From positions 372,001 through 436,000 of the forward strand of contig JAANBB010000003.1 of the NCBI GenBank assembly GCA_014621425.1: DNA of 64,000 bases. Reading direction: 5' to 3'. Positions 43,848 to 55,429 of the stretch are shown piece after piece. Numbering within the stretch: position 1 is the stretch's first letter; every line of letters begins with the position of its first letter. The notes under the pieces were generated by a model. The model saw only the letters and a list, made by a program, of their open reading frames with translations. It did not search any database and was not told where the DNA came from. The position numbers and the translations under genes were made by a program. Source of the stretch: Cylindrodendrum hubeiense. Its lineage: Eukaryota > Ascomycota > Sordariomycetes > Hypocreales > Nectriaceae.

Positions 43848-45741
43848 CTAAAACCTGAGCCGGTCGAAAATGGTAGACACAGAGTCTCCAAGAACTGAGG
43901 GATTCCGGTACACTGCCCACATACCAAGGCCAGAGGCGACGCCCGATAGAGGCCAGAAGACCTCGGTAAGATTTCTTCTGAGCTTGTGGAGAAGCCACAT
44001 ATGCGATCCGCCAGTCATCGTAAAATCCTTCCACCTGGGAAATGCAGTTGCCTTCCAGAATGTAACCGCCAACCCTGGCCATGCTGCGGAGTTGCGACCA
44101 GCACTGTTAATGTACCAGTTGCTGCAGCCGGCAGCAAACACAGTCTCGGCCAAGACCTTATCCAAATTGTGAACGAACTGTTCTTCTGCTTCCTCCTTGA
44201 CTTCAACGACATTTGCGTATCCATCAATGATGGGTTTGACCAATGTCGATACAATGTAAGCGACTTGTACCTCTATGGCAAAGATGACAGAATTGAACGC
44301 TGGGAAGGTATTCGGTCCAAATCTATTATCGATACGTTAGCACGGAAATATAGTTAGTAGCAACATGAGTCACTTACAGAATGGCAAAGTTCGGTTGATT
44401 ATGGACGAAAGTGCCCATGTAGGCTTGTGCACCTCTATTGTTGTTCCACTGGTCATGCAAATCCTCACCACCTTTACCAATGATTTTCATCGGAGCCAGA
44501 AATGATTGCACCTTGAAACCTGTAGCCAATATAACAGCGTCAAAGTCTTCCTCCTCGCCGCTCTCGCTGATGATTCCAGTCTTGGTGAATTTCTTCGGCC
44601 CTTCCGGAAGCAAGTTGATATTTTCCCGGTGGAGGGAAGCAAGGTAGCCAGGGTCGTAGATTCTCCGCTTACATCCCAGTGGAAAGTCAGGGACCAGAAA
44701 ACGATGGTATTTTTCAGGGGCCGTTGCGTAAATGTACTGACGGGCTGTTTCTTCAATGACCAGTCGCTGCTGTACCTGCGTCGGATCTGAGCCGTAAACT
44801 GATGCGAGCTGGTCAGTCTTCAGGAAGGTGTCCAGTCGATGTAAACGTTGCCATAGAGGGACATAGCAGAACCTAAACTTATCCCACCCAGAAAAGAGTT
44901 TGTTGGGTCTTGGATGGTACCATTGGGGGCTCCGAGCATACTGGGTGAGCTTTTTTACCTGTGGCGCAATGGATGGGACAACCTGCGCAGCACTGCAGCC
45001 ATTACCAATTACGGCAACGCGTTTCCCCTCCAAGTCAAACGAATGATCCCACTCAGCCGTGTGAAATATCTTTCCCTGGTACTGGTCCATGCCGGGATAA
45101 TTGACACCCCTGGGCTGTGAAAAACCTCCCACGGCTGACAAGAGGATGTTGCATGACTTGTTAAACGTCTCACCGGTTTCGTTGTCAACAAGGGTAACGT
45201 GCCACATATCGCCGACCCATTGAGCACTTAAGACCTCCGACTTGAATCTGAAATGAGCTCGCAAACGGAACTTGTCTACCGTTGATTCTACATCTGCGAA
45301 GGGAATCAGTATAAACAACCCTGCGACTGAGCACATCCCTTACAGTTCAGAATCTCTTTTTGATCAACCAACTCCTGTGACCAATTCGGGTTCAAGTTGA
45401 AGCTGAAGGAGTAAAGATGAATAGGTACGTCAGAACCACTGCCAGGATATTAGTTATTCCGCCGAGACGAAGTGACAATTATGGCTTACTCACCATCCCG
45501 GGTATGAGTTCACTCTCCAAGTCCCTCCGAGACCTTCGTGTTTTTCATAAATCTGATGTTTTGCGGTCAGCCATCAAATCCTCCTCCTCTAGAAATATGA
45601 AGTTGCTTGCACATATATGTGCTTCCTAGATTGTTGGTCACATACCGTGAAGTTTGTGAAGCCGAGTTTCCATTTAAGGGCATGGGCCATAGCAATGCCA
45701 GCCACACCCCCTCCAATGATGATTACACTCGGGCCGCTCAT
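43848..45741 (-). CDS. Baeyer-Villiger monooxygenase (class B flavoprotein)
   Basis: FAD/NADPH monooxygenase, 546 aa, converting a ketone to an ester or lactone. Exons are 45646-45741, 45494-45552, 45344-45438, 44378-45293 and 43848-44322. The FAD motif GGGVAG is at 10-15, EKHEGLGGTW follows, and YPGCGSDVPIHLYSFSF is rebuilt across the second intron. The BVMO fingerprint FxGxxxHTxxWD is present as YQGKIFHTAEWD (155-166, Phe replaced by Tyr). The NADPH motif GNGCSA is at 180-185, the ATG motif is LATGFK, and the GPNT block appears after the last splice. Length and order match type I BVMOs. A steroid, terpenoid or cyclic ketone could be the substrate. Confidence 0.93.
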
Positions 45742-45956
45742 TTTGGGAGGAAATTGATGTCAGAAAGCGAGTCGTGGTGCAGACAAATGGCGATGTGTAT
45801 TGAGGATGCCAAATTCTTTGTGAGCGGAAATGATGTGCTTTTGATGATGAAGTCTACTAAAGTACCGGGGGTGCAGAGTATACAATGCGACTAGTCAAGG
45901 CTCAGATCACCATTGCCCACTTCCGGGAGCACAAACCGGACCAGTGTACGGAGTAG

Positions 45957-45971
45957 CGCGATTTAGTTCCG
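45957..45971. promoter_or_regulatory. Cluster palindrome 5 (degenerate), CGCGATTTAGTTCCG
   Basis: It has the same ATTTA-centred arrangement as sites 1 and 8, with a mismatch in the left CGG. It is 216 bp before the BVMO start. Confidence 0.4.
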
Positions 45972-46014
45972 TCAGTATTTACTAAGGAGACGGTATCGAA
46001 GGATAAAACCCGAC

Positions 46015-46029
46015 GGGAATGCAATTCCG
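46015..46029. promoter_or_regulatory. Cluster palindrome 6, GGGAATGCAATTCCG
   Basis: The right arm is perfect; the left arm is GGGAA preceded by C. It is nearly identical to the site in front of the second regulator (one base different), 274 bp before the BVMO start. Confidence 0.55.
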
Positions 46030-46885
46030 GTTCAACCTTGTGTGGCAGGCTTGTCATGTTTTATGAATGGCATGGCTATTTCGATTAACTATCTTATAAG
46101 TAAACACGCCGCTCACGATATCTTCATTGCGATACATCCGTGCTCGGAACGGTGTCTCTGTGCAGTTGACCATACAATTATTTTCAAGACTGCTAATACG
46201 CACGATGATATTTAACTTAGATTGAGTCAACTCTCGGAGACAACTTTTAATCGAACGCGAATACGCCACGATCCCATCATTTACAATTTACAGGGCGCGG
46301 TGAGGTTGGAAGCTATCTCTCGTGACTGGGGGAAATTCCGAGTTTGACAGTCTTAGGCTGGACAAATTCAATGCCCCCTCCCTCCTACTTTCCCAAATTC
46401 GGTATCATTGGATCTGTATAATAACGTGTTTGAAGGCCGTCAACGTTTCTTGAAACAACGACAAGGACTCAAACCCATCGACAAGCTCAAGATTGATTGA
46501 TGGCAAGGATGATGTGGATGACTCCTCGATGTGAAGCCGGTAGATACTTCATTTCATCTAAATTCCATGCAAAGCAAAATAAAAACGATCACGTAGCGAT
46601 GAAAACCCAAACACGCCCCATGACATGGCTTGGCGTCTGGGGTATGGCGGGGAAGCAACCCTCATTAGAGTACTTAGTCATGTGCTTCGATCCAACCCCG
46701 CGTGAGATCCACACAATTCCCCGCTACTTGGTCATGTCCTCAAGCCCGAAAATCCGGGGTTGGCCTACATGACACTTGACATTCCGGAAACGCGGCTTCC
46801 TTGCAACATGTTCTTCTTCAAGCACCTACCTACCTCCCCAAAAGAATCCACATCAAGAAGTGAGGATTTGGAATAGCTTGGTAGC

Positions 46886-49800
46886 ATGGCAGGTAAGAAA
46901 CATGTCACGAGCGCTTGCCTGAACTGCAGGCGACGCAAAATCAAGGTATGTTCGAGCCCACACAGTGTAATGTCGTGCGTGACATGGCGGTTGCTGACCA
47001 TTAAACCCCCTTGCGCAGTGTGATGGAAAGGATGAATGCTCTCACTGCAGAGTATCCAAACACACTTGCATCTACAACGCTGAGGCTGATTTGCGAAGGT
47101 AAGTGACCTGAGACCAGATGATATTAGTTTACTGGCTGCTGATAATGGGTTCATAGGGCGTCAGCGAAGAAGGCGGCTGGAAAGCTCCGAGCGCGTCTTG
47201 CCCTGCTAGAAGAGACACTGCAAGAAAATAACATCGAGCTACCACCCAATCACCCAATCGTCACAGAAAAGAGAGGATCACCCCGTAATGTGAGATCTTC
47301 GGAATTGGACAATGAAGTGGGTAGCGGCATGTCAGAAGGCTCAACTACGTTTGCGGATTCTAGCCAGTGCAGCCGCAATGCGGGTTCCAAAGAGATCCAA
47401 GTTGCGGGTGGAGTATCAGAGAGCATACTCCCCAATAATGAGCATTTCTCGATGCCGGAGAGTGTCACATCGACACTAGAACCTCCTGACATGAATGGTC
47501 ACATGAGCCCTTCAGAGGCTCACAGATTAGATGAGCATTTTGGTGTTGCTAATCTCGAACTCCTCGACATGGGTGACACCTACGACGAATTTATGCTTCC
47601 ATCGATATCTAAACTGGATTGTTCACAATTTCCTGGGTTCTTGCCCAGCTGTGAAAGCGAAGATAACGACTCGGACGCCGACAGTGACATCACAAAATTC
47701 CTAGCGGCTCGTACAGGGTCGCTCCGGATCGCCGAAGATGGGCAATTACGCTACTACGGACCAACGTCTAATCTACACGCTTACCAGAGTGATTTACAGT
47801 CCCTCTCGCAGTCAACAATCCGCCATGTTGCCACTGAAGGCAACGCTGTTCTGAAGCGACTGGGCCTTGATTACGACGTACCGCCATCACTCGAAGAACA
47901 CCTCGCGAGACTCTATTTCGCTTGGGAAGATCCAGCAATTCATGTTGTTGACGAAGATACATTCTTTCAAGAGAAGCAACGATGGACTGCTGGGGAAAGA
48001 CGCAGCCCCTACTACTCGGAAACATTGAATAATGCCGTGTTAGTATAGACAGAGGACTGCATCCGAGAGGATCTTGAATATTGCTAACTACGGATTAGAT
48101 GTGCTATCGGGGCAACTTTGAGTGCCGGTGAAAAGCTGAATGTGCCAGAGCCTGCTCCCGAGTTCTTTTCAGCACGCGCCAAGGCCCTTCTTGACATCGA
48201 GATGGACAGCCCCACTGTGGCCACAGTCCAAGCGCTTGTTGTAATGAGCGCTTCCGAGGCTTCCTTCACACGGGACGCACGTGGTTGGCTGTATAGTGGT
48301 AATTTCTGTCACTCTTTCCTATGTCCGTGAGCTTGCAGCTAATCCTTCTTGACCAGGAATGGCAGCCAGGCTTAGCGCAGACCTTGGACTTCATCTGGAT
48401 AATACAAAGCACGGGCATAGTAACAGCTCACTTTTGGCACAGCAGGACCTAGACATCAGGCGAACTACCTTCTGGGGTGTCTTCATTCATGAAAGGTAGA
48501 TAAGGATTTGCTCTCCGGATTGCTATTCGTGATCACTGACATGCATTAGTATGTGGAGTCTTTACGTGGGACGGCCCTGGAGCTTCGGTATTCCAAGTAT
48601 AACCACATCCCGTCCAATAGGTTACCAGGATACGATGAAGAACAGAATGTGGAGGCCGTATCCTAAACCTGCCGGCCAGTCCGTGATTCCTGAGGCGGGC
48701 ATCTTCTTCCCGCTCGAGGCGTGTACCGATGCAAATATTACACTATGCGAGTTTATGCGACGGATCAACCTAACGCTGTACGTTTTATCCCAAGGTCCAG
48801 TTATCGCTAGTCTTGATAATTATTAACAAGATCTTTGACAGCTATTCAGGACAGGTGATGAGTCTGGATCGACTGGTGCGGTTTCTGAAACCCACCAAAC
48901 AAGAGCTGTTGTTATGGCATGAGACCATAGAGCCCTCCTTGAGAGTAAACTTGGCACAATCCGATATTATCTATGTTCCGGCGATCCTGCAACTCCAGTG
49001 AGTCATCATCTAACCCATATATTTAATGGTGAGCACCTTTTAACAGTCCTACCTTAGCATGCAGTTCTATGGAGTCCTGATATCTCTCCTTCGACCTTAC
49101 TTATCCAGCCAGTTAATTAGCTACAATGAGATCTTCAACTCCGCAGAAGATCAAGCTCAAATTCTCCAGGTCGAGAGTGGATGCATTTCAGCAGCGCACG
49201 AAATTACTGAGCTCTTGCGTTGTTACCAGAGACAACACTCGCTTCGACGGTCAAATATTCAGATCGTACACATTATTTTCACTGCATCGTTGGTATTCAT
49301 ATATGATGTTTGTTCCCGGAGCTATGCTGAGTCACGGGCCTCCCTTAATGATTTGCAGTTTTGCTGTCACGCGTTGGGTGAGATTGGTCAATCATACGGT
49401 AATGCGACGCGAGCATTAGAAGTTATCATCCTGGTCAAAAGTGAATGGCAGCGCTTGGCTGCAGTAAGATCCAGCTGCAGCCTGAGTAAGAAAAGGCCTA
49501 GCTTCAATGGTAGCCGACACGATTTGGATAAAAACGACAATCGGAAAAGGCGACAGACCTTTCCTTCTTTGTCCATGATGGACTTGCCTGAGACGCCAGG
49601 GTTTGTTTTGGATTCTTCACTGAGACATTTTCAAATGCTCGGCGATAACGTCATTGAAAGTACTCTCAATGCGGCCTATGAGGGACCAGGAGAAGATATG
49701 TTCGACCCATCGCTTCTGCTCGACACGACAGGCTTTGCAGTCAACGACCTGATGGCATCAATGAGAGACAATGACGCTCAGCATCATCTCCCTGCTCTTA

Positions 49801-49925
49801 GTGAGTCGCTACGAGCCACAGATAACCCTACAATTCAACCTGAAAAGGCGATCGGAGTGAACGATAGCCCAACAATCAAGGATGCGTCACGTTCAGGAGA
49901 AGACGCAGAACAAACGAGCTCGTAG
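46886..49925 (+). CDS. Zn2Cys6 transcription factor (cluster regulator A)
   Basis: Nuclear regulator, 870 aa. Exons are 46886-46945, 47019-47098, 47157-48038, 48099-48298, 48357-48495, 48550-48777, 48842-48997 and 49058-49925. The zinc cluster Cys11, 14, 21, 27, 30 and 37 (CX2CX6CX5CX2CX6C) is split by the first intron and followed by a coiled coil (KLRARLALLEETLQENN). An acidic Ser-rich region spans about 100-230, and the Fungal_trans domain about 250-600 (LARLYFAWEDPAIHVVDEDTFF, GMAARLSADLGLHLDN, FWGVFIHES). The layout resembles the nit-4/NirA-type group. The junction 48777/48842 was chosen because nearer acceptors give stops or the wrong frame. It shares its promoter with the BVMO gene. 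Confidence 0.85.
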
Positions 49926-50978
49926 CCGTTTGCTATGTCCCGGGGAGATCGCGATATCTCCTGTTCATCAGTGGGCCCAAAGGTAGACCGACACTTGTCA
50001 CAACCTTGACGAATTGCGCCTATTATGCGCTCAAATTCCAAGGCGAGTAGCTGGCATGAAATGCAGTAGAGCACCAAGATACGTAGCTACAAAAATATTG
50101 AGCACACCCCTAGCAGATACCTTCAGGAGACAAGAGTGATTGTTTTCATCGCCTCAGACCAAAATTGCGAGGTGATGCCCGAAGCACCCTGTGGCGCCTA
50201 TCCTATTATTATTCCTGGCACACCCATGCTGAAACAGTGCAACCAACTGGCTCATTACTGTAAGATTTAGGAAGTCATTCACAACAAATGCGATCCATTG
50301 GTACAATAGGAGGTTCTCTCATGTTTTATAGATGCTCATATATCATTGACCCACGGCATTGGAGATCGCTGGTATCGGCTAATAGCGGCAACTCAAAGTA
50401 CAACCAGATATTAGTTGTAAGGGTGGGAAATTCAATACGATGGATGTCACGAAGTATTAGAATTAATTCTGCTATTGTCGATTTTCTTATCAAATGCGCA
50501 GATCCCAATCCACTCGCGCCCTCAGAGCAACGTGAATTCGTTGTGCACTCCCACGCCGGCTTGTTAGACAGATGACTTCCGTCGATTACATGGGCAACCC
50601 CCCTTTGAAATACAACTGGAAAGTTTTTTTTGGAGTATGAGCTTGATGTCAGAGCAGTCGGAGGGATGATATATGTGCTCATTTACATCAAAACAGACTG
50701 CCGATAAACATGGGATAGATTCATATCTCACATGCTCTGAGAAGGATCGCGAAAATCCCCATGAGCCATGAGCCATGATTTGTGGAGACAATGTCCAATC
50801 AATAAGCTATTGCACTTCATTTTTACACTCTCGGGAAATGGTCAGAAGACCCGCAGAATGGAGGCGCTATTGCGGGAATGTAATTCCGAGGCTCAGTTCA
50901 GCCTGTACTTGAAGATGCACATCAACGCGACCTGGATGAAGACGAAAACCCCAAAGTTACGCCCCAACAAAATACAAG
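49926..50978. other. Intergenic region before second regulator
   Basis: 1.05 kb. A short CATGAGC tandem (about 50760-50778) and the cluster palindrome at 50874-50888 are the visible structures. Small frames on both strands are not supported as genes. Confidence 0.5.
50874..50888. promoter_or_regulatory. Cluster palindrome 7, GGGAATGTAATTCCG
   Basis: Preceded by C (CGGGAATGTAATTCCG). It ends 91 bp before the start codon of the second Zn2Cys6 gene, suggesting autoregulation or control by regulator A. Confidence 0.6.
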
Positions 50979-53605
50979 ATGGAAGGGGCAAATTCCTTCC
51001 GCAGACGCAGAACATTTGGATCACGAAAGAGAGCCACAAAGGCTTGTCTCAGATGTCGTCAAAGAAAGGTCCGATGCGACGTCACGCGGACATCACCACC
51101 TTGCACGAATTGTCGATTGGATGAACACCCTTGTACAGTGCCACGAAGAGCAAATGAGTAGTAAGATACAATCCAGGGGCTATTGAAACTTAACTAAAAT
51201 TTTGCAGCTTTCTGAGCCATGAGGAAGTGCCATCGCCTTCTGTGATAGGTGGGAGCGGGTATCAACTGCAGGGGCAGGACACTTCATTCCAGCCTCCAGA
51301 ATGTCTCTCAACCTTAACGCAACCGAACTTAGACCTGGACAATAATATCTGGAATAGTCCAGACTTAGGATTTGAAGACGATGGGAGTTTTCAAGGCGCA
51401 GTGTGTAACAACACGCTTGTCGATGACATTCGTTACATAAGTCAACTGACAGATGAGGCTAGCGAAAGCTCCAATGTCATATCACCTACACAAGGCGATG
51501 GTTTCGGTGATCAATCAAGCAAATCGCCCGAGACACCGGTATCAACACCTGCTTGTTCTGGATCTCAGGTTGCGTTTTCATCATTTGAATTCTTGACTGA
51601 CCTAGACCTCGAGGCTATGGATATTACGGACAGTGATATTAAGTGTCTCAAGTCAGAGGGATGTTTGCGAATTCCTATAAAACCACTTCTTGACAACCTC
51701 CTCGCACACTACTTCTTGCACATCCATCCAATGCTTCCACTTCTTGATGAAGGCGACTTTTGGGAAGATTATGATCGAGAGCTTGATAAAGCTGAGGCTG
51801 GGAAAGTACCGCAATTGTCATTGCTTCTGTTACAAGCAATGCTTTTCGCCGCCTGTACCGTATGTATCACTCCAACACTCATAACGAGCGCTGGCTGATG
51901 GTCAGTGAAGTTCATATCCGAAGAGAGTATCGATCTGCTGGGGTTTCAGAGCATTCGAGAAGCAAAACGATCTTTCTATAGCAAAGCAAAGGTAAGGTGA
52001 ACATCCCCCCCCCTATCCTCGTCCAACAAGACCATATAGTGGAAGCATTTTATAAATTATAGCTAACAAATATTTGGTTAGCTTTTGTATGACCTTGGAA
52101 TTGAAACAGACCACTTATCCATAGCTCGGGCTGCTCTACTTTTGACCTACTGGTGTCCAGCTTCCAGCAACGGACGAAAGAAGCCAAATAGTGCATGGCT
52201 TACTGTTGCCATACAACACGCCAAAGATATTGACGCCGATCAATACTCGGAAGTGGGACGACACTTAGAGGCGATTTCGAATGAGGAAAAGCATAGGCAG
52301 AATGAGCTGAAACGTCTTTGGTGGTGCTGCATCATTCGCGACCGAATCATGCCTCTCTGCGTTCGAAGAAATACCCAAATCACGGAAAAGGACTTCGATT
52401 TCAAAACACACACCCCTTTGGGCCACGAAGATCTTTCACGGGAGATTGACCGATCAAGAGTATACACCGCGGACACAAAACGCTCGCTTATAATTATCCT
52501 GTCTCGGATGACCGAGCTATGTGTCTGTCTCACTAATATCTTAAATTTGGTCTATCCAACCAGAACTTTACCCATGTCAAGTAACGATTCATCACTACAG
52601 AAATTAAAACAAAGCCAACACCATAAAGATGATCTACGCCAATGGTCCATTGCAACCATCAATACATCCCCGATCTTTTCAGATGCCTGTTCTGCATCCT
52701 GCTCCGAACCAACTTCCCACAAAGATACAATTGTTCTTTATACAAACCTTGTTTGGATATACTATCAGTATGAAATCTTCGAAGATTACTTTTGGGAATC
52801 AATTGTTGACTTTAACTTCAGTTCTGCCATAATAGCACTATCCAACTACCAGTTTCACTTTGTCGTTCTGTTCAACACGACTAAGCTCTATAAGCCTTGG
52901 GATCATTTAGTATCTGTCGAAAATACCCGCGATGAGCTCCTCCAGTCCTCAACAAGTATTACTGCGTGCCTCAAACGACTACTGGGTCGTCACCTGGCTC
53001 GCTGGCTACCGAGTAGTGCAGTTGGGTGCACAGCACTTCCATTAGCGTTGCACATTCTTGACATCAAATTGAGCTCGGCATTTTCCGCTTCAAAAAGCAT
53101 GGTCCACACTCACACTCAAATGGCCGAAACCCAGCAAAGGCTGAACCTCCTCATTCAAGCTATGAGGGAGTATCATCCGAAATATGAAGGCACAGATTGG
53201 GTTTCGAAAACGATCCGATATTTCATGGAGTGCACATATCTTGATGAACCGATATCCACCTTGCCAGACCCTCTTAATTCAAATCATCGACAATGGGGGG
53301 AACGTTCTGACGGTGATTGGATTGATGTCCTTACCAACAACCCATCTTACTACCTCAGATTATCATTAACCATTGATCTTAGCCTGAGTCAGGATCGGCT
53401 GCCGCAAGAGATGGACTTCCCACTAGATATAAGAGGGGTACTCAACAGGCTCGGATGTTTTATGCCTATTGTATTCGGTGAACGAAGCATGGATCCTCCT
53501 GGGAAAGACGAGCAATCGGGTTCAGTTGTTCAAGACATTGCTGGATGGATTGAAAACGACAGGTCATTGTATTTTGCGCTAGAGATGGGTCTTGGTCCCA
53601 TGTAG
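50979..53605 (+). CDS. Zn2Cys6 transcription factor (cluster regulator B)
   Basis: Nuclear regulator, 812 aa. Exons are 50979-51160, 51208-51859, 51911-51991 and 52082-53605. The zinc cluster is Cys23, 26, 33, 42, 45 and 52 (CX2CX6CX8CX2CX6C) in RATKACLRCRQRKVRC, with basic RRRR and SRKR patches before it. The fungal TF domain includes LLAHYFLHIHPMLPLLDEGDF, GFQSIREAKRSFYSKAKLLYDLG rebuilt by splicing, and ELKRLWWCCIIRDRI. This order resembles the cutinase/lipid-regulator CTF1-like group, known for catabolic control (inference). The donor at 51161 (GTAAGA) is preferred to an in-phase alternative 3 nt earlier. A cluster palindrome lies just upstream. Confidence 0.88.
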
Positions 53606-54211
53606 ATATTTGAATTCACTAATTGTTTCTCGGAAGAACCATGCACACACATCGTCGATGTTGAAACTAAATTAGGTTCATTTTTGGAGTGTGGGATGGA
53701 GAAATAGACCAACCGAAAATACTTCATGTCCACCAACAGAGATGATTTATGTAGGTCCCCCTTCCATTTACTCGCCAAATGCACTATACTATGGATAGGG
53801 AAGAATTTGAACGACAGTCGCATTCATATATCAATGGTCACGTTGTTTGAAAATCTTCAAGACAACAATCAGATGTGGAATGCCTGCACCTACAAGATGT
53901 AATGGCTCTAGCCCAGTTGAAATATGGGTCTTGAATGGGGATAAGCATCTCCGGAATCCCATTGTGTCGGGATTTAATCCCGGGGTTCCCAAGTAATGCC
54001 GTGCACATCAAGTTCCGTTGTTATAGTAGCTCGAAATGGTTAGTTGTACTCACCGCCACTAAATGAGCCTTTGGGTATTGGTCTTCATTAGTCATGGTAT
54101 TTCCCTCCACAGCAATCTCTCAACCCATCGATTAAATTGCCCATTTATGAAGCTAGAGCCCCGGAGTTTCCAGGTTAACCGTCTGCCGTGTCCACCATCC
54201 TTCATTGAACA
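53606..54211. promoter_or_regulatory. Promoter region of lactonase-like gene
   Basis: 606 bp with a perfect cluster palindrome and adjacent CCGGAATCCC and CGGGGTTCCC blocks around 53950-53990. Nothing else seen. Confidence 0.55.
53968..53982. promoter_or_regulatory. Cluster palindrome 8, CGGGATTTAATCCCG
   Basis: Perfect 7+1+7 inverted repeat, 230 bp before the lactonase-like start. It differs from site 1 only by an A/G-T/C change in each arm. Confidence 0.7.
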
Positions 54212-55429
54212 ATGTCGACCAGACACATCACACCAGCAAAGCCGCCGGCCTTGAACATCCCCGAGAAAGGCACCACATGCTCTCTGTCTATTATTGATAC
54301 GACATGTAATCTTACAGTGCCGGCTGATACACTGGTGGAGCCTCTCATACCTGGGCATGAGCTCATGAACTTTCCTACATTTGCCTTTTTGATAACACAT
54401 TCAATTTCGGGGAAACAAATACTTTTCGACTTGGGTTGTCAAAAGGACTTTTGGAACCTCCCCCCGCCAATATCCAAGGTCATCAATGCAAAAGTTCCTG
54501 GAATTAAAGTTGATAAAAGTCTGGTCGATGTATTGACAGATGGTGGAATCAATGTCACTAATATCGATGCTGCAATCATAAGCCACCACCACTATGATCA
54601 CATCGGAGATCCGAGCAGCTTTCCAAGAACAATGTCGCTTTTGGTGGGACCTGGTTTCTCGGATCAGTTTCTGCCCGGCTATCCGACTGCAAAAGCGTCA
54701 CCCGTTTTCGAAAAATCATTCCAAGGCCGACGCATCCAGGAGATTACTTTCTCGGACGACTTGCATGTAGCTGGGTTTCGAGCACATGATTATTTCTCGG
54801 ATGGTAGTCTTTACGTATTAGATTCACCTGGTCATGCAATTGGTCACCTTTCAGCTCTTGTTAGGACAACAAGCAACACGTTCGTCTTCTTAGGGGGGGA
54901 CATTTGCCATTTCGGTGGTGCAATCAGGCCAAACAAGTACGTCCCCATGCCGCCAATTCTGAGCTCAGTGGACATAGGGCAGCAAGGTCATCTAGCTTCA
55001 TCACACTGCTGTTCCATCTTCACTGATTGCCATCCCAACTCCGATAATGCGCGGACAACCCCTTACTACATGCCTTGCACAAGGGAGGACTCGTGGTACG
55101 TGGATCCTACCACAGCGATCCAGAGTATTGAAAGGCTAGCTGCTGTCGACGCAGATGATCGAGTCCTTGTCTTGATCGCGCACGACCCCTCGATACCCAA
55201 TGTAATACCAATTTTCCCAGTCGGAGATTTGAATGACTGGTACACAACGGATTGGAAGAAAAGGCTCCGTTGGGCATTCTTGGATGAGCTTCCCGTTGAA
55301 GGAAAACCTACAAAGTATCTTGTTGATGGCACATACATAGATGGAAAGATTGTCAAAGATTTAAATGGTGTCATTACAGAAAGAGGTGATGGGGACGAGG
55401 TAGTAAGAGAAGTTGATCTCATGATATGA
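54212..55429 (+). CDS. Metallo-beta-lactamase-fold hydrolase, lactonase-like
   Basis: Zinc hydrolase of the MBL superfamily, 405 aa, single exon. The metal site HxHxDH is H125-H127-D129-H130 (SHHHYDH). A third His lies in DSPGHAIGHLS (about 210), a bridging Asp in GGDICHFGG, and a late His in LVLIAHDPS. The strand before the loop is ILFDLGCQKDFW, as in AHL-lactonase-like members (LFDTGxxxDxW). Such enzymes open lactone rings or cleave esters and thioesters. With a BVMO in the same block, hydrolysis of the lactone product is the simplest hypothesis, but the substrate is unproven. No signal peptide, so probably cytosolic. Confidence 0.9.
   Translation: MSTRHITPAKPPALNIPEKGTTCSLSIIDTTCNLTVPADTLVEPLIPGHELMNFPTFAFLITHSISGKQILFDLGCQKDFWNLPPPISKVINAKVPGIKVDKSLVDVLTDGGINVTNIDAAIISHHHYDHIGDPSSFPRTMSLLVGPGFSDQFLPGYPTAKASPVFEKSFQGRRIQEITFSDDLHVAGFRAHDYFSDGSLYVLDSPGHAIGHLSALVRTTSNTFVFLGGDICHFGGAIRPNKYVPMPPILSSVDIGQQGHLASSHCCSIFTDCHPNSDNARTTPYYMPCTREDSWYVDPTTAIQSIERLAAVDADDRVLVLIAHDPSIPNVIPIFPVGDLNDWYTTDWKKRLRWAFLDELPVEGKPTKYLVDGTYIDGKIVKDLNGVITERGDGDEVVREVDLMI

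Larger units (their letters stand above)
45742..46885. promoter_or_regulatory. Divergent BVMO/regulator promoter
   Basis: 1.14 kb between start codons, with two cluster-type sites near the BVMO (45957-45971, 46015-46029). Two CCCCGC (CreA-like) sites lie at 46696-46701 and 46719-46724 near the regulator. No gene seen; the minus-strand frame at 46054-46269 is not supported. Confidence 0.6.
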
